Of a stretch of 64,000 bases of DNA, positions 24,336-35,240 are shown piece after piece (within the stretch, counting starts at the first letter, position 1; each line of letters begins with the position of its first letter). Below the pieces are notes generated by a model. It saw nothing but the letters and a program-made list of their open reading frames with translations, had not been told where the DNA came from and made no database searches. Source of the stretch: Dromaius novaehollandiae (Eukaryota; Chordata; Aves; Casuariiformes; Dromaiidae); assembly GCF_036370855.1 (NCBI RefSeq), contig NC_088101.1:67455559-67519558 (forward strand), written 5' to 3'. The position numbers and the translations under genes are program-made.

Positions 24336-26593
24336 TTTTAAGCCAAATTCTTGTTTGATCCTTCTAGATAATACTGGAGCAAAAACAGTCTTCTTGTTTT
24401 CATAGGAACAACATACAACCATCTTGTTCTCTTTACTTTCAGCATGAACTGCCATTGTGGGCAACAGATAAAACATTTGCTTCTCTGAAGTTAATGGTTT
24501 GGCAACTCCTGCCTTCAACGGAGAGCATGATTTCATTGTAGGTGTTTGCAAAGGATCAATTAACTGGATTTTTTTCTGTTTTGCTTTTCTTATCTTAATC
24601 TGCCTACAGTAGCTGCAGCATTATTATTTCTGATTCAAGAGAGTTTGGGCTTGCTCCTGCTCGCACTGAGCCAAGTCTCTCAAGTGGTCCAGTGGGAACA
24701 GAACAAGGCCATTGTCAAATTCAAGCTACAAAATTAATGAAGGATTGTTATTATGAGCTACATGGAGACACACAAGTAGGAGAAAGACGATTCCATTTTC
24801 AGCTTGATTCACAGAACTGCACCTATCAAAACTACCCTAATGATTGACAAGTCACTTTGTCAATTAAAACAAACGTAGGAATCATTATATCCAAGACCTA
24901 CCATCAACTTACCAGTACCTTCACAGCGAGACAATATTATCTTATTTAGACCCATCTCTAAAGTGATTAGGCCCTTATTGGGTTGTATAACCCAGACATT
25001 AGGCTGCTATATTGATACTCAGCTAAACACCTTATTTTCAGAAAATCATCCTGGAAATCAAGCATCCAGTTTACAATTTTCAGATATCAGTCTATTGACG
25101 TCAAGTAAATTTTAGTGAGTACAAAAAGTTCAGTTCAAACATACAACAGCTTCAATCTTTACCCAATATTCCTGCAGACCAACGTATTTAAACGCACTTG
25201 TAGAGGCTTTTAATTGGGAAAGGACAGAGTGCGATATGCTGTACAGCATTCTCATTTCAGCAGCTTCCCATATGTAACTGCACTCTTTCTCTTAGCATTG
25301 TCAACATACACAATGTCAGAATCCGACGATTAAATTTCAAAGAAACAAGGTAAGATACATTTTCCATAATGGTAGAAAAATAAAACTGATGATTTTGAAT
25401 TCCAGTGTGTCGCTACAGACATCAACTGTGTGTTATCTTTGAGTAAAGACTGACTGTCAGATTAGACACTGTAACTATTTGTTCACTCATATTTAATTAA
25501 ATGAGCCATATATGGGATTTGTTAGTGAATGCTTCTTCTCAAGAACATCCACTGTAAAGAAAGTTAATTATTTTTAACACAGCATGAATGTTAATGGATA
25601 CATGCGTAAATCTTGCACAGTTTAGTGAAAGATTACAGATAGATATTTATGTATGGAGCAGCAAGGTCAGCTGCAGAAAGGCACCATACCAGTGTCTGAC
25701 ATTCAGACAAAGTACTACACTCAGAAAAGTTAGACTGTCCTCTTCAGCCACACCAGTATATTGTGAAGGAAAACATCCTTAGAGATCTGCTGAAGGGCAT
25801 GAAACTTCACGGCTACAGAAACAGCACCAGTACAGCCTATTTTCCACAGTTTCCAACTGATTGGAATACCCATTAGAAAAGGTCAGGTTTAATTTGACAC
25901 AGTTGCATTCAGGAAGCCTGTGGTCCATCATAGTTCAGGTAAGGTAAAGGAAAATAAATGCTCTTTAACTCACCCAGTAGGAAATCATTCTATTAAACTA
26001 TGCATACAAAATATGTACTCAAGGGCATGTGGTTTTATCACATAGCTACTGCGCGTTAAGAGCATGTAATAAATAAATATTTTTCCTGGGTCATGAAAGG
26101 AAGAAGCAATTTGAAAAAGACATTTTAAAGCATATACGACAGAGGAAAGTCTAGCAAAATTTAACAATAGGGATCATTACTGCAGCTGTCACATCAGGAT
26201 TTTGAAAATTTTAATATCCATTTTAAGTAGTTCAGAGCTATTTTGTGAAATCCCCGTTATATAATTAGCTTTAAAAGTGACTCAAGTCAGCATTTTGTCT
26301 ATAAGGCACAAACGGAGGATAGAAGTGTAAAATAACGCCACCTATTCTTTACACAATTGAAAAGCTGTGCCAATATTATCTTTGTTGTGGCAGTAGCTGC
26401 TGGCAAATGCCTTGCGAACTGATTTGGGTCTCTCTCATGTGCTAATGGAATCGGAGACAGGCTTGCATAGAGCGCGTTCAGTGCCTGCCGTTCCTGCCTG
26501 CTCCGACCAGAGCAGGCAATTTCTGAGCAGCACACTGAGTGTGCAATTACAGCAGCATCGTATCTGCATAGATTTGTCTTCATCTGCAGCTAC
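24336..26593. other. Non-coding sequence, nothing recognised
   Basis: No gene or repeat family was recognised. Short overlapping frames on both strands near 26300-26660 show no domain. Confidence 0.5.
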
Positions 26594-26617
26594 TTTTTTT
26601 TCCCTTTTTTTTTTTTT
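26594..26617 (+). repeat. T-rich tract (T8-CCC-T13)
   Basis: Two homopolymer T runs are separated by three C. It could also be read as the reverse complement of an A-rich retroposon tail, but no element body is recognisable on the minus strand. Confidence 0.85.
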
Positions 26618-28104
26618 ACCATCTATCTGCCCCATTAGCCACCCTGGGTTGGGTTATTAGCTGCCTGGGTTACCACCTAGATGTGATAGGTGATGTGATC
26701 CTGTTTTTGCCTTGAAGCTAGTATTGAAAGAAAAGAAAAGCCCCAGAGAAGCTGCTTCCAAATAAAGGACTACAAACCAGTCCAAGTAAATATGTATCTT
26801 TCTGCAGTTTTAGGAACTTTGGCAGTTTCTTTGCCTCCAAAATGATTAAGATCAAGAGAAGACTGTCGTCAAACACCTCTTGAATCAGTTCTCCATATTC
26901 TTTTGTAGACATTCCCAAGATTCCTTTCTTGGGAAGAGACTTCAGCATAGGATGGTGAATTTTGTCCTTTTGGGTATTGTCAATATTGCCAGGCAGTTCC
27001 ATAAACTGTTGCAAACTCTGTGACTGTGACAGACATGAAAAGTCCACAGTGCATGCACATGAAACCATCTGACTTACGTTATAGCAGCAAAACGGAGGGA
27101 CCTCGGAATGCAGCACTACACTAAGGAATTGCACACTGCACTTACAGTGGCCTTCTGTATAAAGCCATACAACGATCCTTTTCATTTTTCACATGTAATA
27201 ACATTAATTAATTGATATTGTTCTACTCATTCCTTCTAGATGGGAAACAGTAGGGTAGACAAAAAGACTCTGAACAAAGCCTGTAGGAGCTGAGATTTTA
27301 ACTGTGTAGCTACCTGCAGAGCTTGGGTATGTTGTCTAGAATTTGGCAGAAATTCTTTCAAATTATATCAAGTGTATGTGCTTTCTTCAGAGACAGTGCT
27401 TTAAAAAAAACTCATCCATTTAAAAATAACATTTAAAAAAATAAAACCTATTGTCCAAAGAAATTTAAGACAAGTAAGTAGAAAAATTCTTGTCACTCCA
27501 GGCTGGCAGAATGAGAGCAAAGTGAAAACTGGGACAGAGGAATAAATCAGGTAGTCATTATTTTTAAATAAAATCATGATCTGGTTAAAGAACCTTTTGA
27601 AGGTAAATTAGGAATGAGACTAAATACCTCCTGTCTGTGAGGTCATCCCATTAGCACCAACAGAAGGATTTCCTGAATGGAGTCTTATTCTGTCAAGGGA
27701 AAAACAACAAAGGATTAATGACATTGCTTCATAGCACTAGTACATCAAAACGTAGTATTCTACTGTCTACCATATTTAAAGCACTGTGCTTCATTATATG
27801 GAAAATTATTCTCCTGATTCAGAGAGCACAGCATTTTCCAATATATTTTTTCAGCTGCTACAGCTGCAAAAAAAATCACAGTATGGCAGTAGGAGTATGA
27901 AAGTACCAGCAGTTAACTGGAAAAGTGATGGCTCCACAGGATGTCCCCACAGATTGCACTGCAAAATTGCTGACCCTGTATATGAGTTAAATGAAAATTC
28001 TTTTGCTTATAATCTAAAGGCTGAGATTTTACACATTTTACCTGGATATGGTCTAGTACAATAGATACAAATGGGATACGTTCCTTGGAAATAGAATCAG
28101 ACTC
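26618..28104. other. Non-coding sequence; 155-codon frame without family match
   Basis: The longest frame (26718-27185, minus) has no domain, signal peptide or splice context that I recognise. At this base composition, one such frame per window is close to chance expectation. Nothing else is classifiable. Confidence 0.4.
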
Positions 28105-28285
28105 AGTGGGCAAGATTACAAAAGGTGCTGAGTGGGATTATGAAAAAAACACATATAGGCAAACAGAAATAGTCACCTACCTCAGCTAAATCAATTGGAG
28201 TTAGATGTCCAGTCTGCTTTAGTGATTTTGAAAATCCTATTAGATACCTCTAAGCATCTAAATATCTTTGAAAATGTATCCCTCC
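28105..28285. repeat. Sauropsid interspersed repeat fragment
   Basis: 'aaaggtgctgagtgggatta' at the start, then 'aatcaattggagttagatg' (about 28190-28208), 'gattttgaaaatcctattag' and 'aaatatctttgaaaatgtat'. These follow a remembered turtle/bird repeat with 'caatgggagttaggtgcctaa...tttgaaaatcccactag...aaatacctttgaaaatctgg'. Several motifs in the right order make this one of the better repeat calls here. Confidence 0.6.
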
Positions 28286-28753
28286 GTGCCTAACATTATT
28301 AGAAATCACTGGACTTGAAAGGCTAAAGGGACTCTGCCTCCTCTGAAAGGTACAGCTGTACATTTCAAGCAGGATTCATATCATCCAGCAGTACAGCTGC
28401 CCCATCAAAGATCCCTCAGCCGTCAACAGAGAAAGATAGACACCCATCATAAAATCTCACATAAAGGATAAAGCACTCTCTGGAAATACCTTTCTCAGAC
28501 TTGGGATAAATTGGCCTCTGGAAGACACTTAGAGGGAGTTCAGATGACTAGACACATAATTCATACCTGCAGTCTAGAAACAGAATGAAGAATTCTTTAT
28601 ACAGCTCATTTCAAAGTCTTTTATTGTAGCTTCTGCTCTGCTTCAAGCAGCAATTAGCTTCGTTTTTTAGCATGTATGAATGTGATGGCTGTCATGAGAA
28701 GACAAAAGTTCAGCCCATGAGTAGACTGCAGGCAGCAAAATTTTTCAAATCCT
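28286..28753. other. Non-coding sequence, nothing recognised
   Basis: Unique-looking DNA between a repeat and a CpG cluster. Confidence 0.5.
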
Positions 28754-28990
28754 CGTGCATAAATCCCCCACGAACTGCGACAGGCCCACGTGTTGAATCA
28801 CTGGGTGAAGGCACCGGGTCACGTAAAGGTACGAAGCTCTAACCGTGCTGCAACCTGCATGTTTATTTAGAGACTCCTCCTAACACAGAGGCAGGGTAGC
28901 ATGCTCTCTCCTCTCCTACTCCGCGATTTACCCGCTCTCAGCAAGGCCAGTCAGTGCAGCCGGCAGGAGGGGCGCGCGAGATCTGAGTCG
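28754..28990. other. Local CpG cluster
   Basis: About 16 CpG dinucleotides occur in some 240 bases, against a nearly CpG-free background. They include a cacgtg E-box at 28787-28792 and a ggcgcgcgag run at 28971-28980. No TATA box, exon or open frame is evident. It may be a small unmethylated regulatory element or a GC-rich relic. Confidence 0.5.
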
Positions 28991-31104
28991 CTTACATTTA
29001 ACACTGAAGTCATGAAATGAAAAAAAAAGAGGCTTGTTCATCTGAGGAAGGGACAAATTTCAGAGTTCATTGGGTGAAAATGAGTTTTGGGGGATTCTCT
29101 AAAATATTGATGCATGGGAGGAACAGAAAACTTTGAGGCATGGCAGGCTGGGGGCAGCAGGGTTAGGAGGAGATGAAGGGAATTGGTGGATGTGCTTTGA
29201 GAAAATGGCAGAGATAATGAGGACGTAAAAGCAATAAAAACTACCATTTTTTCACAACGTTCCCTACGCTGTGAAGTGCCTGACAATTCACTCTGATGGA
29301 GCAGAGAAAGAACAGGGATTCGCATTCTGCCCACACTTTCCAGAAAATTTTATCTATTCACCAGCTAACAATTAATGGGGACACCTTTCACAGCCATTCC
29401 CCCTCACGGCATTCAATTTTGTTTTGGTTTTGCTCTTGGAAATGTGACTAACCTGCAAACAGAATAGTAAGCCAGTTCTGTAAAGTACCCCACTCCTGAA
29501 TACCCCAGTATTTTGGTATCAATTGTTATCATTATAACAACTATATTGTATTTTGCTACAAAATCAACTTCATCTGGAATGAGTAACATTCATAACATCA
29601 AGATGAATGTTTTAATTTTAGTCATTTAGGCATTTTTAATGCAAAAATAACTGAAATAAGCCCAAAATCATTTGACAGAAGAAATGATTTCTGCAAATGC
29701 TATTAAGTTGAAGCAAAGGAAGCTGCTTATTGTAATTCACTATAGTTAAAAAAAAATTGATCCAGCATGTATATTTAGTCATATATAGCATGGTTCAACA
29801 CCACTTAAACTCCACAGTGTTCACTAAATCTGAGAGATGTCTAAACAGAACTATGTTATTCATCACTTACCTTTTGGACTTATTCAGACTGACCAGAAAC
29901 AATGGAAGGAAGAAGAGTTCTAATGCAAGTTTCTTGAGTGTTTGCGTTAGGTGTTTTCATGTTCACAGAGAAACCCAGCAAAACTTTTGATCTGAGAGAC
30001 TGTGAATGTTAATGATCATAAAGGATGTCACAGAGGATATGTTTATATTTTTAAAACTGTACATTAAAATTATTTATAAAGGAAACAAAATGCAGGCAAG
30101 AAATGAAAGACATTCTTTGATAAATTAAAAATGTTTGCTTTCTTCTATAATATAAGAAAGCTGAATGTAAAAGAAATATATTGTGTGTATGTTCAAAGGC
30201 TTAACAGCATGAAGTATAGAAGTATTTAAAATGGTAACAGCTCAGAATATAGTATGGGTCTTGAAATTAAATCATCCTCATAAATAAATCATCAAATAAA
30301 GGCAAAATGACAAATTGGTATTAGTCGTCTAATACAGACTTAGCTGAAGTATTTATACCCCCTTTTTTTTCCCCCTCAGAAGGAAACTTGCTAGTGAAAC
30401 TTGAGTTCAGATAAATGTCTTCAAGGTCTAAGTACTGCAGTGAAATTCTGCATTGCTTTTGACCACTAGTAGGAATCTTAGTAATGTCAAAACATCCTTA
30501 AGATGTCAAACTACCGAGAACACACTGTGATGTAGCTTTGAAATGTGCTCTACTGTTTTTGAAAGGAAAGTACAGGTAGCATTGCTCTCATCTTACCCAT
30601 TAGGGTTTGCACTAATGGCCTCGGGAAAAGTTTCCCTTACCCCTTGATGTGGACCGACATCCTTAGTGGCAGCTGTAAGCTTCCTCCGTGCCTGGAGGAC
30701 TAGGCACCACCTTTACATTTATAATTGTTAAAGGTCTAGCAGAACTTATAGACATGAAGCAAAACATGGCCTACTTTGTATCTACCACCGACTCAACCCA
30801 AAATTTCATGGGAATTTTCCTGTGAAAGATGGATGAACCTCAGAATATTCTCCTGAATACTGTGGCCTATATTTCCTCATAAAAAAAGAAGCCATAAAAA
30901 TAAAGAAAATCCCAGCTGCCTAGTTGTTACCAGAAGACAGTTCTCCACGCAGTATGCTGCCACAGGAAATTTTTGCATCATTTGTCTTCTCTTCAGCACA
31001 CTCCCTACCAGCCACTTGTCTCGCCCAGCCTTTATGCGCAGAACTCCCGTGACCCCGGCTGCTCCCACCGTCAGGCTTCTGACTGTTTGCACTGAAACTG
31101 TCCT
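28991..31104. other. Non-coding sequence, nothing clearly recognised
   Basis: No gene was recognised. AT-rich tracts dominate 29500-30350. A stretch near 30690-30730 faintly resembles a SINE tail, too weakly to call. Confidence 0.45.
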
Positions 31105-31195
31105 AATTAGATGGTGAGATTTGTAGGGTGTGGACCTTATCTAATTGTTTGTTTTATAACACTATGTACGTGTATAGTACGTATAATAATACTAA
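31105..31195 (+). repeat. SINE/LINE 3'-tail-like fragment
   Basis: 'ttagatggtgagatttgtag' followed by 'ggtgtggacctt', and then by 'gtatagtacgtataataata', follows the remembered sauropsid tail 'ttagattgtgagctctttggggcagggacc...gcacctagcacaa...taatacaaataataa'. The order and spacing fit. The parent element is not visible upstream. Confidence 0.52.
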
Positions 31196-31814
31196 AACTA
31201 AAACTTGTCCTGTGCTTTATTATGCTTGTTGCAGAGAAGCAGTTAGACATCTTGTTTTTAGCCAGCTTTCTAAAGTAAACAAGGTTTATGTGATCAAGAC
31301 TGTGTGTATCTCCATGCATGTTTGTCCTTGAAAAATTTCAGAACCCTCTGCCCAAGTTTAGCCACATTTAAATTCCCACAGAATGGGAGTGAGCTCAGAG
31401 ATAATAAATGCCTACCATGCTTCTGAAAATAGATGGGTGAGTTGAAGAGCATGCTTTACTGAGAAAGAAGCTGCTGTACATGTTCAATACTCTTGAGATA
31501 TAATCTTCAACAGATAGGGACACTATTTTCAGCTCAAACCTATGGGAAGAGCATTATTCAGAGCTCGCATCTTTTATTCACCAGAATCAAATATGCCACA
31601 TACATCTATAAGAAAACAGCTTCATTAGGTTTAATGCTCATACAGCCACTTAAGAATTAACAGGTGGATCCAGTGGGTCGTGCTATAGGTCCCCTTTGCC
31701 AGGTAACCCATCGCTGGCAGTGATCAACAGTGGTGCTCAGCAAAGAGCAGAAGAGGGCTCACACAGAGTGGTTTTTCCCCCAGATTACTGCTTCCAATAA
31801 CTCCTGGATCAGGG
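31196..31814. other. Non-coding sequence, nothing recognised
   Basis: No gene was recognised between two repeat fragments. Confidence 0.5.
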
Positions 31815-32160
31815 GCATCTGGAGCCTGCCATTACATCTTTGTGCTTAGTAGCTCTGGCCCACTTGCAAGGATTTGCTGAATTGCCTTTGTAACTTTGGT
31901 AAGCATCTGGCATCTATAATTTCTTGCCGCAAAGCAGTCCCCCAGCTTGCCTACACACTGCAGGAAGAAATGTCTCCTTTTACTTGCTTTGCACTGCCAC
32001 TTGTTAGTCTTACGTGATGCTCCCCAGAGCTTACTTTTAAGAGCTCTCCCCTGTTTATCAACACCTTGCAACCTGAGCTTCTACAAGCCTTGATCAGATT
32101 CTCTCTCGGCTCTCCCCATGGTTTAGGGCAAACATTCAGAAGCTGATTTAAAAACATCGA
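31815..32160 (-). mobile_element. Degraded CR1-like LINE fragment, extreme C-terminal ORF2 region
   Basis: On the minus strand, two short frames together follow the end of a CR1/L3-type ORF2 protein. 'ENLIKACRSSG' (about 32070-32102) matches the 'GDMIEVYKI' region. 'KASKRRHFFLQCVGKLGD' (about 31930-31984) matches the family's 'KTSKRKYFFTQRIV.LWNSLP'. The flanking DNA on the plus strand (for example 'aagaaatgtctccttttact') fits the same consensus read in reverse. Frame changes and lost residues show it is dead. Subfamily is uncertain. Confidence 0.55.
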
Positions 32161-32162
32161 TG

Positions 32163-32198
32163 TTTCATTGACTCCAGCGGCCTTTGGATCGGTTTCAA
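32163..32198. repeat. 'gacttcaatgg'-family repeat piece next to the CR1-like fragment
   Basis: 'attgactccagcggcctttg' followed by 'gatcgg' resembles the remembered 'attgacttcaatgggctttggatcagg'. It directly abuts the LINE fragment on its 5' side (minus-strand sense). Confidence 0.5.
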
Positions 32199-34151
32199 AA
32201 GAGGGACATGGTACACTAAACAGAGGATTAATTATCCTCTCTACCCAAACCCCACCACTATCTCCTGAAATACTTTAAGTGTTCTATATTATATTTCTAG
32301 GTAACATCATGGAGATATTTCTGTATTTTTACCTGGAATTGATGCCAATATGTCAGAGAGAAATCTGGTCTCAAATTTGAAGCAAATGGTACAAACACTG
32401 CAAGAAAACTATTTTTGCACAATTAAATTAAGCTTCTGAGATTTACTAAGTCTGGAACAGAAAGGAGAAAGAAAGAGTAAACACCTTTCACCTTTTGGTC
32501 AGGGCATAAAATGTAAAAGAAAAGAAAGCAGTATGATAAACAAAACGATGGGGACAGGGTAGCTTAACACCATTTCCAGGCTAAGCTCCAACTCATTTCT
32601 ATAATCAAGTTCCAATCCAAGTACCTGTTTGCATTATTTCCTTTGGATCTGACAAACTTAAGTATAGGAAAGTCAAGGGCTTATTTTTTCATTTTCACTT
32701 TGATGAAAGCGTTCTTGCTTTTCATGCAGTTTTCAGATCAGATCAATTGTTTTATTTTTCTAAAATGCCAAAACCAGCATAGCTAGGAGGAAACTTATGC
32801 AGGAAAAGAATGAGCTGTTGCTTCTATAGTTATTACACGATGTCACTTGCTTTTTCCATATGTTCTATTAGTTCCAGTAGATCCTACGCTCTCTAAAGCT
32901 TTATTTTGGAAAGGAAGAACTGCTGTAACTATGGCAAAAGATGTCAGGACATACAGCACAACTATTCTTTGTATCACTACTCAAGGAGCATGGCATTAAT
33001 TTGTCACATACCTCTTAAACATACATGTTCTGCAGTTTGTCTTACCTCAGAAACCATTTCTAAATGCAATGCAAAAAGATATTTAAAAGGTAGTATCAGT
33101 AGCTGTGAGCCACTTGGTTTTGAAATGAATCTACAATATTCCATCACAATAGCACAAACAAAAAAAGCATCTTTTGAATGCCAAGGCCAAACATACAATA
33201 CTCTATAGGCATGGTGCTTGCTATGCCCTTTACTGGCAGATTGATTTTCTTGTTCTGGCTAAACTAGCAGTTAGCAATATTACACTGCTGGTTGGATAGA
33301 AATGATGGCCCAATTAGAAAACACAGTCAATGAATAGGTCAGGCAGCTGGGGTCCAGATACTCTGAGCAAGACTAGGCCTTTCAGTTTGTAAAACTTTCT
33401 GTTGACCTTTTCCTCATCATAAGTGATCCAACATAAAAACATGTCAAAAAATTTTTGCAGAAACAAAACAGAAAATAAACTATGACTTATCCAAATAAGC
33501 AAACAGCTTAAGAAAACTTGTTGAGGAATTGTTAGCATAGGAAAGAAAAGAAACAGGTTTTAAGGGTCTTCGTGATTTCTGAATAAATTTGGCAGCTGTA
33601 TTTCCTGTTGGCTTTGAGGGGATGTTATTTCGCCTGAGCTAATCTGACACATATTAATCAGATATATTTTGGGGGCTTAGAACCCCCAAAACTAATAAGT
33701 TGTACAGTTGTGTTATTTAGCCCACCTACTTTTCTACATAAAAACAGACTGGCTTGTATTTTGGCTTGATCTTGGTTAAATATATATATTTATAATTTAG
33801 ACATAATTTGATGTGGATTCAACATTGTGCAACCTGACAGCAGGCAGTAGAGATTTCACAGCCCTTTGCTTGTACAAACCAGATGACCACAGGGATCAGG
33901 AAAGAATTATAAACACCCATGTAGGGCACTGCATAAATTGTTGTGCTTTTAACTGAAAGGGGGCAGCTCATTTTTTTCTATTGACTTGCAAGTTCAGTGT
34001 TGAAAGCAAAATATTGGCACTACAGGTGTGAAATACAGTATTCACTATGCAGCAAACATTTCTTTGGAGCAACAGTTCTCACTCCTTCCAAATCAATGAC
34101 AAAACCCCCTAGACTTTCAAAAGGGCTAAAATCTTTCCTGCAAACTACTGA
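32199..34151. other. Non-coding sequence with one small hairpin
   Basis: No gene was recognised. A perfect 9-base inverted repeat, ttttggggg (33667-33675) and cccccaaaa (33683-33691), surrounds a 7-base loop. The rest is unique-looking. Confidence 0.5.
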
Positions 34152-34167
34152 TTTTTTTTTTTTTTTT
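34152..34167 (+). repeat. Poly-T run (16 T)
   Basis: Sixteen consecutive T residues, with no retroposon body recognised beside it. Confidence 0.9.
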
Positions 34168-34539
34168 ATTTAAGATGGATCTCATTGCGATATACAAGTG
34201 TGGGCTTGTTGGCATAAACCCGTCTTTCCAATATCACTGTTGTTACTGAGAAAACCTTGGCTGTGCCTTCTGGCAAATTCCTCTTATGTTCAGAAATGTT
34301 TCTCCTTATACCAGAAAACTCTGCCACTATCTAATCTCACCTTTGTATTTGATCTTGAACCTGGATACAATGCGGTATTATTGCCTATGAACATTAGTAG
34401 CTCTCAACTTTTACTGTCTTGTATGTCCACAGTTTCTAACTCCTTTGCTTGACTATTTCATTGTGCCCTTTGCTAGCCTGCAGACTCTGTAAGAGAAGAA
34501 CTTATTTTTCCCTGCATTTCCATGCCAACTTAATGGCTT
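34168..34539. other. Non-coding sequence, nothing recognised
   Basis: An 84-codon plus-strand frame (34198-34452) shows no recognisable domain. Confidence 0.45.
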
Positions 34540-34760
34540 CACGTAAATAATGAGGAACTGTAACAATAACAGCATGTATTAATGTTCATTAAGCTCCTTT
34601 CAAACTTCTGTCAGTGGTTTTTACTGCATATGCAGCGATGTGGGAATGCCATTACAAAATCCAGGAGCATTAATTGAAACTGCACTAATGTACGGGAGAG
34701 CCGGTGTGTGACGCTGTTCTCTGAACTGCAGTGTAGGCACATCTCAAATCTGCTTGCTCA
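34540..34760. promoter_or_regulatory. Candidate conserved-element-like block with POU-type palindrome
   Basis: ctgcatatgcag at 34624-34635 is a perfect 12-base palindrome resembling POU-dimer (MORE-like) sites. TTAAT/ATTAA motifs lie on both sides. No repeat is recognisable. Regulatory function is inferred from site texture only. Confidence 0.28.
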
Positions 34761-35104
34761 CACTACGGAAACTACTTATTAGCATCTGTATATAACACAC
34801 CATCACCACAGGGAAAGCTAGTTTAAAATCGTAAATGTCAAGACATAATTACCTTAAAGGTCAGGTTTAATTACAGTTGTTGAAACTGAAATATACTAAT
34901 TATCATTACTATGTCAGAAAATTTCTTAAAATGACTTGAAATGTTTTGTTGGTGCCCGTACTTTTCTGGAATTGACATCTTTTGTTCCATGATGGGGATG
35001 TTTCGACAGGCATTTTCTTTACTAACTTTGAAGTGCAGGGAGAACAAAACAGAAAACTGATGAACAAAGCACCACCACAAAGCTCAACAAAAGCCGTTCT
35101 CTGC
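34761..35104. other. Non-coding sequence, nothing recognised
   Basis: No gene or repeat was recognised. Confidence 0.45.
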
Positions 35105-35240
35105 ATTATGATATTATTAATTACTTTCTTGTAATTGGCACTTCAGATAATTATTTAGATAATGGAATTATTTGGAGAGCCTGGTGCATGGATGAAACAC
35201 ATTTAACTGCGTGGCTTTTAGGTTTAATGGCAAAACAAAT
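35105..35240. promoter_or_regulatory. Candidate homeodomain-site cluster
   Basis: TTAATTA (35117-35123), gtaattgg (35131-35138) and two further AATTAT cores lie within about 60 bases, without recognisable repeats. This fits a developmental enhancer but is also what AT-rich DNA can produce by chance. Confidence 0.28.

Noticed and set aside
26718..27185. 155-codon minus-strand frame that looks fairly protein-like in its middle
   Set aside because: No family or motif recognised and no exon boundaries evident. With typical stop frequency, roughly one frame this long could arise in 64 kb. Substitution-pattern analysis across relatives would settle it.
30690..30730. SINE tail-like 'ggactaggcaccacc'
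   Set aside because: It lacks the flanking tail motifs seen in the accepted copies.
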